From contig JAWNZC010000353.1 in assembly GCA_035771165.1 (NCBI GenBank), positions 681,501-745,500 of the forward strand: a stretch of 64,000 nucleotides of DNA, written 5' to 3'. This document shows, in pieces, positions 32,380 through 44,130 of the stretch; the stretch's first letter is position 1; every line of letters begins with the position of its first letter. This DNA is from Paragorgia papillata. Its lineage: Eukaryota > Cnidaria > Anthozoa > Scleralcyonacea > Coralliidae. The position numbers were made by a program, and so were the translations under genes. The notes under the pieces were generated by a model. The model saw nothing but the letters and a program-made list of their open reading frames with translations, was not told the DNA's origin and made no database searches.

Positions 32380-33216
32380 TGGGCTTCTGTGGAAATTAAA
32401 GCTGAAAGACCACCGTTACCAAACAACTACAAGACAGCCTTGAACCGTTTGAAGTCCGTGGAACGCCGTTTGCAGAACGATCCTAATCTAGGAGAGGGTT
32501 ACTGCAAGGCTACGAATGCATATTTAGAGAAGGGTTTTGTACGTAAACTGTCTCCGGAAGAACGTGCCATAGACGGGGAGCAATGGTTGCCACCACACCG
32601 CCCTGGGATCAACCCACACAAGCCGTTGCCGAGAGTTGTCTTCGATTCCGCTGCAAAGCATGGCGGTGTGTGCCTCAACGACTGCCTTGGGGGCCTAGTC
32701 TTCACAACGATCTTCCAAGGTATCTTGTTGCGGTTTCGCGAGAGACCCGTTGCCCTCGTGTGTGACGTTTCTGACGTGTTCTGTCACGTTCGTTTGAGAC
32801 CGGAAAACTGCAGGTATCACCAGTATTTACGGCGTGATATGGACCCGACGAGACTGCCCGATGTGTACGAGATGATCTGTTTGGTGTTTGGAGACAAGTC
32901 ATCACCGTGTGAAGCAAACTTTACCGTGATACGTACGACGGAAGACAACAAGGAGCAGTGGCCAGAAGCAGCTGCAGTAGTAAAACGTGATATTTTCGTG
33001 GACGACCTTTACACTTCCTGTGCCAGTGCACCGGAAGCGGTGACTTTTCGTAAAGATGTTACAGACCTTATGGCCAAAGCAGGTTTTCCAATGCGCAAGT
33101 GGCTTTCCTCATCACCCGAAGCTTTATCGAAAATACCGGATGCTGAACGAGCTGTTCCGAATGGAAACCTTGAGCTGGGAGTATTGCCGTCTGGACGAGC
33201 TCTTGGTGTCAGATGA
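32380..33216 (+). pseudogene. BEL/Pao 1 reverse transcriptase
   Basis: The polymerase region reads LPNNYKTALNRLKSVERRL, YLEKGFVRKL, WLPPHRPGINPHKPLPRVVF and LRFRERPVALVCDVSDVFCH, then CLVFGDKSSPCEANF and the catalytic VKRDIFVDDLYTS at about 32983-33021. The two active-site aspartates of the (F/Y)VDD box are intact. The first catalytic position sits in ALVCDVSDVFCHV, where BEL RTs have DIxxMF. The frame is open for 318 codons but leaves register near 33180, so the polymerase is not joined to its RNase H. Confidence 0.82.
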
Positions 33217-34440
33217 GATGCGCAATCAGAAACTCTTGGATTTGCATTTTCTCATATTGAACGTCCACCAGCACAACGCAAGGAACGTCCCACTTGGACG
33301 GTCGAGCTCGTTCACTGTGCGAGCAAAGATCATGCTGCAACGCACGTGGTCCCGAGGCCTAGACTGGGATACACCTTTGCCAGCCGACCTTGCAGCTGAA
33401 TGGACAAAGTGGGAAGGGAAAATAGCTACCTTGAAGCCCTTCACAGTTCCGCGATACATCTACAGTCCGCCCTCGAAGACGTGGACAAAGGAGCTTGTGA
33501 TTTTCTGTGATGCCTCCGAAGACGCATGTGCAACCGCCGCTTACATGCGCGCTACGTCGCCTAACGGAGAGACATTTTGTCATATGCTTATGGCGAAGAC
33601 ACTTCTCGTGCCTCTGTAGATGATATCAATCCCGCGAGGAGAATTAATGGGTTGTCAATTGGCCGTACGCCTCGCGAAGACGATCTGCGAGCAGCTAGAT
33701 TTGAATATGCGTAATGCTACGTACGTGTCAGATTCAACAACAGCGCTTTGGTGGATCCATGGAGAGACACGTAATTTCCGCCCGTTGTCGCCAACAGGGT
33801 TGCCCAGGTGATATCGGATAATGATCCTGTGCAATGGCATCACGTGCGGACGAAGTTGGATGTAGCAGACATCGTGACCAGGGGGGCTGCAGCCAGCGAT
33901 CATCACTCAGAATCGTGGTGGATCAAAGGGCCAGAGTTCTTGAAGTCCGACATGTTAGAATGGCCAGTTGACAATGTACCCTTGTCTGCACCTCCAACAG
34001 CGGAAGTTAGGTTGAAGAAGAAAGTGTTGAGAACGCAGGTGTCAGTGAGAGATCTTCTAGATCCCGCTCCCTACTCCAGTCGGAACAAACTTTTTCGTGT
34101 TACAGCTTGGATACCACGGTTTCGTCATAATCTACGAAACAAAGAGCAACGCAGGTCAGGAGCTTTGGCCTTTGAGGAATTGAAGGAAGCCGAGATGTAT
34201 TGGATCAAGTGGGCGCAACAGGATCGTTTCCCAGTCGAGGTAGAATCGTTGTCCAAAGGACGTCCTGTTTCACGCACCAGCCGCACTGCTAGTCTCGACA
34301 CACAACTGATAGACGAAGTCCTGCGCGGTGGTGGAAGAATCGAGAAAGCCGAAGTGCCGTGGGAACCCAAACACCCGATTATCCATCTTAGATCACAAAC
34401 ACGATATTACATGTCTTATTATAATCGACTGTCATCGTAA
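33217..34440 (+). pseudogene. BEL/Pao 1 RNase H and connection region
   Basis: DPxLP-type connection sequence gives LQRTWSRGLDWDTPLPADLA. Then come TKELVIFCDASEDACATAAY (first RNase H aspartate), IPRGELMGCQLAVRLAK and YVSDSTTALWWIH (catalytic ExxA and DS), each in a different frame. The stretch ends in VADIVTRGAAASDHHSESWW and WIKGPEFLKSD, the NPAD/SRG-to-W-GP-FL linker to the integrase. Stops near 33617 and frame changes near 33620 and 33808 break it. Confidence 0.75.
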
Positions 34441-35440
34441 ACTGATCCATGTCGGAGTCTAGCACGTTTTCAATCACATAAGAGAGAAGTTCAGAATGTT
34501 ACATTGTCGTTCTGAGGTAAAGCATTGCACCATCAAATGCCCACTCTGCCACCGTCGTCGTGTTCAACCGTTGACTCAGGAGATGAGCGACTTGCCAGCA
34601 GCACGCCTTAGTGGTATCAGTACGCCGTGCAAGCATGGAAGATTGGATTATGCCGGGCCATTCTCAGTCCACTTTGGTCGCAACAAAGTAGAAAAGCGAT
34701 ACATCTGTCTGTTCACATGTCTGCACATGCGTGCAGTACATCTTGATGTTGCCCACAGCTTGGACGCTGATTCATTTATTATGGCACTCGGACGTTTTCA
34801 AGCTCGCCGAGGAAATCCAGTCCGCCTTCTGAGTGACAATGGTACCAATTTTGTGCGGGCCGAACGTGAATTGCGCGAAGCTTTGGCTGAACTTGACCAA
34901 GATCGGATTGTTTATGAGCTCAGTGCACGCGAAGTCCTGTGGAATTTTAACCCACCTGCTGCGCCATGGTTTGGTGGAGCCTGGGGGTCTCCGATTAAGT
35001 CAACCAAGCGAGCAATGAAGGTGATGTTTGGGAACGTGCTTACGGTTGATGAAGTCTTTCTTACCGTGATCGCCAAATTCGATACTCTTCTGAATTCCCG
35101 TTGGCTCATGTACAGTGGGAGTATTGTACTTCGCCGACCGATGTCAGTGCTCTCACTCCCAACTACTTTCTTCATGGAGGTGCGAGCGCCAACCTCACGC
35201 CAGGCGAGTTTGTTGAACAAGATATGGGCCTAATTCGTCGATGGCGTCACAGTCCGTTTCTGGCGGAGCAGTTCTGGTGTCGCTAGGCTGGAGGCAGGAG
35301 TACGTCGTGCACCTGATTGAAAGCATTAAGTTGCGCACGATACAGCGCAATCTTCGCAGAGGAGATCTCGTTTTGATTGTGGACAACAACGCGCCGCGAG
35401 GGGTCAGCGAGTTGTGGCGCCAATAGCCAGTGCGGATGGT
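34435..35440 (+). pseudogene. BEL/Pao 1 integrase, catalytic glutamate lost
   Basis: An HHCC zinc finger remnant (HVGV-stop-HVFNHIREKF, then CPLC) leads into the core: GRLDYAGPFSVHFG (first Asp), YICLFTCLHMRAVHLDVAHS, RGNPVRLLSDNGTNFV (second Asp), then APWFGGAWGSPIKSTKRAM. In active BEL integrases the last block reads GGVWERxIRS; here the glutamate position is lost (W-G-S). Later frameshifts near 35105 and 35233 break the C-terminal part. The enzyme would be dead. Confidence 0.8.
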
Positions 35441-35572
35441 CTTTTGCGATCTGCCGAAGTCGTGACCAACTCACGGACTTTCACACGTTCGATTGGGAAG
35501 TTGGCCTTACTGGAAGCACACAATGAGGAAGAGTGATGTCGCCCCGGGTTCACGCCACGGGTGGGGGCGTTT

Positions 35573-35816
35573 TGAATGTGTTGAATATTGAAATTTTACT
35601 GATTTTAGTTCTATTTTAGCCGCGCGAGGACTGAAGCCTAGGCCTCGCGAAGACTGAAGTCCGGACCGCGCGAAGGCTGGGACATACTCGTGAACGAACG
35701 TATCAAAAACGTTTTTTGTTGTTTTTCTGTTTAAAAGACTATACTGTCATCTGTCATTGTTGATAGCTTCTACGCATTTGTGAAGCTTAAAATACAGTCG
35801 TCTAGCCGTCATACCA
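35573..35816 (+). repeat. BEL/Pao 1 3' LTR
   Basis: It begins TGAATGTGTTGAATATTG and ends GTCGTCTAGCCGTCATACCA. It matches the 5' LTR over its length except for lost segments after GTCATTG and after GTGAAGC. A GTGGGGGCG tract just before it is the probable polypurine tract. Confidence 0.85.
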
Positions 35817-35999
35817 TTAGCTATACATTATAATACAGTATATATTACACAAACTATTAGAATTAAACTGATTGAGACGTATATGTCACCTGTAATAATC
35901 ATTAGTGACTAGCCCAGGTAGGTAACAATGAAACTATACGCCATAATATTTGAAAGTTCGTGAAGCCGAAACATGAAACAAATACAGTACAAAGTACAG

Positions 36000-36358
36000 G
36001 TCACCAACCTCGTTCCCAGGGCCTTTTTAAATTGGTAGGGCTGGAAAAGGCCTGGGCATCGTTAGTGTATTTTCATTGGTTGATTGCTTTTCTTAAATAT
36101 TTCTCGTGAAACATATTTATGCATAGTTTTGTGCCAGTTATTATCAAATAGCTTCAACGGACCTCCAACGCGAACAATGGGACCGCCATTACAATGATCT
36201 TCTCCCAAAGGAATGCCATTACTCAGAATGATTTTTTATAGTAAACAAAATTTCTAATTTATTACACCCAGTATTTCCGGGTGGTGTTACCAGCCGATCG
36301 ATGCCAGGGCCTTTTCCCGCCCTCCCAATTTCACGAAGGCCCTTTTTGAGGTTGACAG
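36000..36358. mobile_element. ~350-bp MITE (AACCTC ends)
   Basis: GTCACCAACCTCGTTCCCAGGGCC...AAATTGGTAGGGCTGG..AAAGGCC at the left is answered by GGCC..TTTCCCGCCCTCCCAATTT..GGCCCTTTTTGAGGTTGAC at the right, arms of about 60 bp. It has no coding capacity. Confidence 0.65.
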
Positions 36359-37427
36359 GCCATGAGACAAAATGAGGTGATACAGGAAATTACTAGGTAT
36401 TTTCATAGAGATTGACAACGTGGCCCTGGAGTTAGCGTTTAAAAGAGTAGTTTTTTAGAGTCGTGATAGACTCGTCAATATAGCATTTCAAATTTTGGGG
36501 CGTTGAAATCTAATACTAAATTTACCATAATTTGTTGAAATTTTTGGAAAGCAGTATGACAATTTATAGACCAGACGAGTTCTATATTGGTGCTTACGAT
36601 TTATTTTTAGATATCATCAAAAATATCTGGAAGTTCACCTTGGTGATAACAACGCATAAATAGTGCTGTATGAAATACAATAATACTAGGAAGATTTCGC
36701 TATGAAGATATGGATGGATTTATAATCGGAAAAAGCTTTTTTGCAAACAGAGCTTGGCGTCGTCAAAGTCGGGAAGACGAAGGTCCTTCGTTCCTCTTTG
36801 ACTTCAACATCTGGTGGAGTGAACTTGACGATCGAGATCGGTAGAGCTGTCTCTTTGAAAAAAAGAATATTCACAAACTCCGTATGCGTGTACTATTAGG
36901 CACTAAAGCTATTCAAATAGATAACCTCCAGAATATCGTAGCCGAGTTTTATTGCCAAGTTCGAGTTAACAAAGAGTCGGTAGTAGCGTACAAGGGCGGG
37001 CGGTTTGAGCACGACTTACTTTCTGAAATTGACTCCCACACTCAATTTGAGAGATTGATTACAATTAGTATATACAGTCAATTTGAGGAAGAGACCAGAT
37101 GAAATCACACAGAAATCAGTGAGTACCACTATTGTGCCAAACTGGAAGAGGAAACTTTTGAGAGATGGTTAATTGTGGCGAAGACATAAAATGGGCCGTT
37201 TACACAAGCCGAGCTAGCAAGGTTAACCGTGCTCACGCGATTGATTAGCATCGTACTGTGGTTTGGAAACTTGCATAACCTAAATTTACAAAAAACAATT
37301 GGTTTACTTTTGATGTAAGCGAGTCTTAACATTAATTTAAATCAATTTTTTCGACCCGAGATAAGAATTTCGTGACACGAGTCAGCGCTGTTAGTTAACC
37401 CTCTTCGGTGTTTTAATATTTGCTAGC
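36359..37427. other. intergenic, nothing supported; promoter-side of next exon
   Basis: Short open frames occur on both strands without domains or splice borders. The last ~100 bases precede the first exon at 37428. Confidence 0.4.
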
Positions 37428-37508
37428 ATGGCCGTACTGTGCCCGAGCCTGGTCACCAGACCCCATCCTTCTCGTAAAAGAAAATATTTTCAACGGCTGC
37501 AAAACCAG
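37428..37508 (+). CDS. short first coding exon, unknown protein
   Basis: ATG in good context (GCTAGCATGG) opens 27 codons, MAVLCPSLVTRPHPSRKRKY then FQRLQNQ. It ends exactly at CAG|GTGAGT, a near-consensus splice donor in phase 0. The basic HPSRKRKYFQRLQ stretch would suit a nuclear or nucleic-acid-binding protein. I found no partner exon in the next 2 kb; the intron would have to be long. The gene is not recognised. Confidence 0.45.
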
Positions 37509-38095
37509 GTGAGTAATTTTGATTTGTTTTATTACTTGTTGCAACCTAGTAACTAAGAACCTGCTTGACCTCAATCTGTGATTAAATCAAGCTTATTATT
37601 TGATATTTACACCACTTGACCTGTGATTTTGTTGTATTTCGCATTTTGTAATGTCGTATGTATTTAAAATTGAATCGTTAACATTGGTAAGTTATTACAA
37701 CGAATATTTTTACGAAGTACAGAAGATATCGAAGGTGATGAGCTAATTAAACGTTAGGGGAACTGCTGTACTTCGAAGACGAAATTTACTGACTTATCGG
37801 CCAGTTAATTAAAGCCTTTATTTTATAATTTCTTAGTTGTTAAAACGTGCATGTTTAAAAGTTACATATGGTTTACCATTCCTTTCCTATTGAAGGTATG
37901 CCAAGCGCAACAATTTGTGTTTTAACCTTGTCAAGTGTGTAAAATACTGCCATCTTGAAAATACTGAAATCTGCTAGGCGTTCTAGAGCACCTTGAGCGG
38001 CGACGTCAGACCTAGATACCAGTCTCATCAAATACGCCCGTGCTTTAGAACGATGGGACTAGGCTGATTTCCCTCCCGTCATGTTATTACAAACT
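37509..38095. other. putative intron, nothing recognised
   Basis: AT-rich sequence following the GTGAGT donor. Confidence 0.35.
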
Positions 38096-38249
38096 AATAC
38101 CATGACATGTCGGGAGATTAGTGATTAAATGTCCCCTCAGCCTCGGGAGGTTTGTGAAATTATCTCAGGCTTCGCTCTCCGGACTTCCACAAACCTCCCT
38201 TGGCTTTCGGGGACATTTAATCACTAATCTCCCTCATGTCATGGTATTA
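38096..38249. mobile_element. 154-bp hairpin MITE
   Basis: TAATACCATGACATG.CGGGAGATTAGTGATTAAATGTCCCC pairs with GGGGACATTTAATCACTAATCTCCCTCATGTCATGGTATTA. A further inner GAGGTTTGTG/CACAAACCTC pair closes the loop. Confidence 0.75.
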
Positions 38250-39804
38250 CTTATAATAATATGTGTTTACATCGTCGGTAATACAAATACCGGGCATGAA
38301 ATTACACATTCAGAGTTATTTCATGTGGTGGTTCTAAATGGAAATTCTTTTTTACATAATTTGCAAAGTCTCTCAATGGACATTTAAGGCAACTGCTTAG
38401 ATAATTAAGGCAAGCTACGTCATGAGAATTATTCCATGTAGTCATCTGATCCGTTGATTCAGCATGAATATTGTCTTCGTAAAAAATTGAAAAATTGCGC
38501 AATACTTCCCATCAAGCTTTACGAACCACGAGGCCTGTTTTGCAGATCTTTGTTTCGTACACCTTTGATCTTTGCCTTTGATCGAGTTGGTTCGAGTTGC
38601 TTTCCGACGGTATTGATAGATTTCAAAAGTTAATACATCATTAGTTGATCAGTAAAGTTGCTGACAACTGTCTTGATCGTAAATATGCTCCCAATACTTT
38701 ACTGAATGCGGTAGTCGATCGCGGTACACCTATACGTTTAAAAGATGCATGACGAGCCATATCGAAACGGAAAACCTAAGTATCTAAGACTTCCAAATCT
38801 AACAACTATTGCAAAAATTTTCCAGAATGCATGAGAGAAACACAAAGGTTTGTCGATGAAGTCATAATAGACAAGTTACAAATGCTGTATTGACAGCAGT
38901 ACCTACAATCCCAGGCAATAATGTTGGTACACTGAAGGCTTTCCCCCCTCTCCCCCTATTCACTGTTGTTCACTAGTGTCTGTTTGTGTGTGTTTTTATA
39001 TTTCTTTTTATTCTAGTTGATAAACGAGGGATATTGTTCAACATTAAATAGGGGATGGGGGTTGAAGATGAAAAATTTGAAGTGTTCCAACGATTAATGT
39101 CTACGGTTGTAGGAAGCTTGACTTGAAAACTAGAAACATCAGAAACATAAGCCACACTGCCACAGTACATCAAAGAACGTATTCATATTGTTTACCGAGT
39201 ATATAACGGCTTGCTGCTTGGTCTAACAACTACAAAACGCGAGAAATAAGCACCGAATAATGTCAAAAATATGTTGAACTCTTTCCGTGTCTATAGTCGG
39301 CTTGATATCATGTATGTGTCATATTAGTTTTGGAATTGGAAATTTGTGTTTCAAAACATGTTCAAATATTTTCTATTTGAAAGATTTAAAAACATTGTAT
39401 ATGAAAATGATCATTTGAATCGGCCGAATCCAACACTCTAGGTTTTGTTTACTAAAAGTATTAAGATCCCTTTAATTATTTGGCTGCATTTAAAGAAACG
39501 AGCTAGCTTTTTTACCTCGTAACGACTTTACAGACCAAAGTACTTCATATAAGACCATATATAGAAGACTTTGTTCGATTTGTCAAGAATTTAATATGCT
39601 AGTCTTGATAAAGTGCGTACTGTACAGCTGGGAGTCGTAATTTTAATACTCGATAATCGATAATTAAGTCGAACAGTTTCAGTGCGGTTCTACATGGCTT
39701 AGTGACTGCTTCTGAAAATGTTGTACTGTTTAACAAACACTTATGCGCCGGCTGTTCCGCACGTTTTCTAGATGTGCCCAGGCTACGCCAAGTTGCACAA
39801 ATCA
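38250..39804. other. intergenic or intron, nothing recognised
   Basis: AT-rich sequence with stops in all frames and no repeat structure that I can follow. Confidence 0.4.
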
Positions 39805-39812
39805 GTAGCCCG

Positions 39813-39837
39813 CATAGGCGTACGGGCCGGGGGAGCT

Positions 39838-39883
<46 letters not shown>

Positions 39884-40870
39884 CCCCCCCCCCCCCCCCC
39901 CCCAGTTAACTGGAGAAATTGATCTATTCGGGCAGAAATCGTCTCGTAATTCGGGCAAAAAGGGTCTTGTCATTAATATTTTAACACATTGACATTGAGA
40001 TTCCACCCGAGCCTCGGTTCAGTGTTCACGTGCATGCGTGCGTGAGTAAGTATATAATAATCTTTAGTTGATGTCTTCTACGACGTCATCGCTTCAGTAT
40101 TTTTTTGCAATTGCATGTCTATTCAAATACCAAACCTAGATGTCTCCATCAAGAAAGCTTCGATTTGATGTGGTCATGCGCAAACTTAATTCTGTTCCAC
40201 TTTGATTCAATGCTTAAAACCAATAGGTGCGCACACTAATTTACTCTTGATACATGTTCGTGTGGACACAACTACTATCATCTCAAAACGTCTGAAAGGT
40301 TTATGGCTTGGAAGCTAAAATACTGAAAATATTTCCCAGAAGGGGCAGAAAATACGTTTTGGAGGTTTCAAAATTCAAAATTTTCTGCCCTACATTTGCC
40401 TTGACATGAGGTTCAGAAGTCAAAACACCTTTCATTGCTAAGAACGCAAGCTAGCTTCTCGGTTTTATATTATTTCTCATTCCATCGTGCTGCCTCTGAG
40501 CTAGTGCAAAACCGGCCAGCGGAAAACTATTTTTCTATCACCAGCTACTACGCGCATTAACGAATGCATGGGATCGAGCTTAATTTGAAGGCGGGATCAA
40601 GGTGTGCTGACTGTACATTTGCAGACAGTGTTTTCTGCAGTTCTCCAACCGATACAAATATCAAATTTACATCGATCGGGGTTCTATGACGTTGACAATC
40701 AATTTCTCAATAGCGAGAAAGCAATTTTCGAGAAACTTCATACCAACGGACACATGCGAGAGAATGACGCGATGACGTAATTTATTGTCATGTGATGGCA
40801 TATGACGTCACAGTTTATTCGGGCAAATTCTGCTCAGCCCCCCTTACAAAATTTTGCCCGTACGCCTATG
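39813..40870. mobile_element. hAT-like non-autonomous element, copy 2 (1,058 bp, 8-bp TSD GTAGCCCG)
   Basis: A perfect 15-bp terminal inverted repeat, CATAGGCGTACGGGC at 39813 and GCCCGTACGCCTATG ending at 40870, is flanked by GTAGCCCG on both sides (39805-39812, 40871-40878). Just inside the left end a run of about 43 G is followed by CA and a run of about 20 C, forming a potential strong hairpin. The right end has CAGCCCCCC. No transposase is present. The end sequence CATAGGCG is shared with the copy at 47170. Confidence 0.9.
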
Positions 40871-40878
40871 GTAGCCCG

Positions 40879-41380
40879 AGTGAAAGTCTGAGCAGGTGTC
40901 TTGTTATTTTAAGTGCTGCAAGCCCTTTTACAAGCTAGAATATCTAACTTCGGTATATCAGAGATTTGGGCAACATAAGGACATAATTATAAACAATATT
41001 CTAGCAAATCTACTATACTCGTATTAGGTATAGTTCCACTCGTATTAGGTATAGTTCCAGTCATGATAATGTGCCATGAGGTGTTAGCAAATTGTTCAGA
41101 CGCTTTAGTTTAATCGATTGGTCAAAATATGTCAGTATTTGCCTGACACGTTGATGAGCTTGAGACGTTTCTTCTGTGCGGTCTATGACTTTACATGATT
41201 ACGCTACTGGGAGACGGGTTTTTTAATACAAGCTCCGCGAGTTCCTGTAAAACTGGACCAAGTAAGAGATTAAGACATCCGGCGCCTCTCTGAAGCAAAC
41301 TTGTTTTCTTTCTTTTATAACTTTTCCTATAGACCGTTTACACAGAGGCCGCGGAGGCACCTGAAAAGTGTGTGTGTGTG
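40879..41380. other. intergenic, nothing recognised
   Basis: A short tandem ACTCGTATTAGGTATAGTTCC doublet lies near 41018-41058; otherwise featureless. Confidence 0.4.
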
Positions 41381-42308
41381 TTTTGTTACAAGCAGGCAAC
41401 CATGCTAAATCGTATCGGATAGTGTATACTTTGAAGGTGAGGGGTGTTGGCAGCCGTAATTATTGATTTATATACTAAAATTTAGAGCTTTTTGAAAGCA
41501 CAATGTGATGGATGGGATATCTGTAAAGTGCTGCCTATTTACGTTTGTATTTTATTTGAATTAGCTAAATTTAGAATGCTATTCAATCAGCGTGCCTCTA
41601 GTTTTGCTTAACCTAATTCGCATAACTCACAATCATAAACAAACAAGAAATATGGCGTGAATACACCTAAATATAATACTTTGAAGAAAGGCCACAAAAA
41701 GGTAAGCTTGCCAAGAATCAGAAATTTATTGGATCTGGTAGCTACAGGAAGGTCTCATATTCGTAAATTACTTCGTTTTATTTTGGTAATTTGCGGATAC
41801 CGCCTTCTATCTACTGTTATAAAGCTGAGCTTTTGTACTATATTATATATAGTATTGCTCATAATATCCTTAGACATTTAACTCACCGGTTCAACAGTAC
41901 TATCTTGTGAAATACGGAAGGCAACCGGTCTAGTCATCTTGATCAATGTCTAAGCTACATTTCTATGCTGGTTGCCTGCTTATATAAAAAAGTTTTCATA
42001 TTGGTGTGGCTGTTCTTCCAAGTGTTATATTTAGGCGAATTTGCGCCATGTTTCTTGTTTGTTTATAAATGTGAGCTATGCGAATAGAACTTCAGGCACG
42101 CTGATTGGATAGCATTCTGAATTTGTAATTCAAATAATACACAAACGTAAATAGGCATCGCTTTACAGATATCCCATCCATCACATTGTGCTTTCAAAAA
42201 GCTCGAAATTTTAGTATATAAATCAATAATCACGACTGCCAACACCCCTCACATTCAAAGTATACACTATCCGATATGATTTAGCATGGTTGCCTGTTTG
42301 TAACAAAA
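41381..42308. mobile_element. 0.93-kb foldback element
   Basis: The left arm 41381-41651 (TTTTGTTACAAGCAGGCAAC... to ...AAACAAACAAGAAA) pairs with the right arm 42050-42308 (TTTCTTGTTTGTTTATAAATG... to ...GTTGCCTGTTTGTAACAAAA), with about 85-90% matching. The centre (41652-42049) has an open frame of 74 codons with no known domain. No target duplication was identified. Confidence 0.78.
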
Positions 42309-43379
42309 AATGCCATCAAAAGTTATATTTTGAAGCCTTGGCCGTGCCTTGGCCGGCCCTCTAATTTGATCACCACCATTTTGTTTTTAACATAATTTCT
42401 TGGTCAGCGGCATTTCTTTTATGAATAGTATACTTGAAGTAGCGCCAATGTGCTGGAAACTTACATTATATCATATTTTATAAATACCTCTTTTACGTCA
42501 CCCCTCGGGCAACTGCAAATACTTCTACAGCAAATATCAATGTCATACTGCTACGAAAAGGGTACATTAATTCTTCCTAGTATGGGTAATATGCCGCGGT
42601 AAACATTAACCCCCACATGCCCCATTTATTAAAAGGGCATTTTCATTTCAGAAATAGGGCACAGTTTCCAATTTTGAAAAACGTGGGAGGCATCTGCCCC
42701 AAGTGCCCCTCGGTTCCGCGGTCTCTGTCGTTACATGTTTCTTTTAAGTTGAGTGCAAAATTTGCTTTTGAAGCATGAAATTTTTGTTTTTAGTCACGTG
42801 ACCAGTAACACATGTAACGGCGATCAAGACAATGGAAGTTTTGAAAATCAAAATTACGAAATTTTACTTAAAATACCACCCTATATCCGTTTTGTAGAGT
42901 TATAATTCTATACCTGCTGTTTTAAAAAGATTGAAATCACGTGACCCCTTAGTGCAAGTCACCTATGGTGCGCATGAAGTAGGGTATGTAAACTCGGTGA
43001 TTTCATATAATAATTACGATGTTATGTCTACATCTGATTGCATCTCTCTGGCTAAGTATGTTAGATGAATTTATTATTCTTGTTTATTTGAGCCTTTAGA
43101 GAAGGAATGGAAAGTTTGCTGAAAGCATTAGAAGAGACATGAATATTCGACGATTTAGAATACGTACATGTGAAGCCTGGGGAAATCAAGTACATGTACA
43201 TGAAATGTCTGTTTGAAATAACTATGGAAAATAGGTACTAAAATTTGGAATGTTTTATTCTAATAATAAAATTTCTAAAATACAATATATTTAAAAAAGC
43301 TAGAGCATTTTTTATAAATTAAACTTAATGATCGACTGATTGGCTTTGTTTTTACCAAAAAGAAGCTTTCCTTCACATT
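42309..43379. other. intergenic; possible decayed hAT-like end
   Basis: GCCGCGGTAAAC near 42592 and CCCCTCGGTTCCGCGG near 42706-42721 resemble the ends of the hAT-like family, but no flanking duplication can be shown. No gene is seen. Confidence 0.3.
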
Positions 43380-43510
43380 TGCAAATAAGTTTGAGGAACT
43401 ATACAAATAACAGAAATTCGTTACTCTATTAATGGCTCATTATGATAGCTGACATCATTGTAGATATTTTAAGCTGTTAACCTTTTTTGTAAAAAAATCT
43501 TATAAAATGT
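43380..43510 (+). repeat. direct repeat, copy of 46650-46770
   Basis: Both copies contain ATAACAGAAATT.., then TCATTATGATAGCTGACATC, ATTGTAGATATTTTAAGCTG and a TTTTTTGTAAAAAAATCTT end, at about 85% identity and in the same orientation 3.3 kb apart. Confidence 0.65.
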
Positions 43511-43896
43511 CTTATAAGTTTTCGTTTACGTTAATAATATTTTTGTTAAAAAGATTTGAAAATTACCTTTAAGTTTTCAATAAAGTCGTTCTATTATAAC
43601 ATTTATAATATTGCTTCCTCCATCTCACAGACTACTCGCTTGCCATGCTTTAATTAATATAACCGCAGAATAGTTCTTTGGGTTACTTTTCGTACTTTTC
43701 GATAGTGGTATAGAAGCAAATTTGAGGTATACCACCCTCCTCCGGGCACGGCATAATTGGTTTCTCTGGGCTAGTTTATGCTTTGTGTTTGTGGGCTAGT
43801 GGGCTATCGGGACAGAACGTCGAATGCTGGGCCGTCGTCTGGACAGAGAAGTATTCTAGCTGTTACTCCTTTTTTCCGATGAAAAAATGGTGGTGA

Positions 43897-44130
43897 TTAT
43901 ATCGATAACGAATGACGATACACTGCAGGCTTCTTGTGCGTGCACCACCAAGATGCATGATTGTTACGTCTATAACAATCTCCTGCTTTCTTGGCTGGTT
44001 TGCTCTTGTCGTCTGATGATAACTTTCTAATAATTTCGCATTTCCAAATTCGATGCCCCCCGGAATCTACGCAGGCAACGTTATTTTCGTCTCTTTCTAC
44101 CACCCTTGCGCATATCTGATACTCCGTCAT
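43897..44130 (-). pseudogene. BEL/Pao gag nucleocapsid fragment
   Basis: The minus frame from 44130 contains CVDSGGHRIWKCEIIRKLSS, then AKKAGDCYRRNNHASWWC. The order C..H-x-I-W-K-C..F/I..L...AK....C....H....C is that of the zinc-binding region of BEL gag, where HxIWKC is highly typical. No other part of that element is nearby, so it is an isolated fragment. The cysteine spacing is imperfect. Confidence 0.45.

Larger units (their letters stand above)
29213..35816 (+). mobile_element. BEL/Pao retrotransposon 1, degenerate
   Basis: Two direct LTRs (29213-29480 and 35573-35816) bracket gag, zinc-knuckle, protease, RT, RNase H and integrase remnants in the usual order on the plus strand. The LTRs differ by many substitutions and by indels (the left has about 24 extra bases), so the insertion is old. 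A 1.28-kb foldback (30308-31585) and a ~115-bp insert lie inside. No clean target duplication is visible. The left LTR has three GCCGCGCGA-x-GACTGAAG subrepeats. Confidence 0.9.

Noticed and set aside
32499..32917. Minus-strand frames inside BEL 1 RT
   Set aside because: They are shadows of the plus-strand polymerase coding sequence.
29213..35816. Target duplication for BEL 1
   Set aside because: Flanks of the two LTRs (AACTGTTT and TTAGCTAT) do not match at 4-6 bases for any TG/CA boundary I tried.
39599..40006. Open frames with long glycine or proline runs on both strands
   Set aside because: They are produced by the G/C runs of the hAT-like element and have no conserved flanks.
42592..42723. 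Fourth hAT-like copy (GCCGCGGTAAAC ... GGTTCCGCGG)
   Set aside because: Ends are partly palindromic by themselves and no 8-bp duplication is found.
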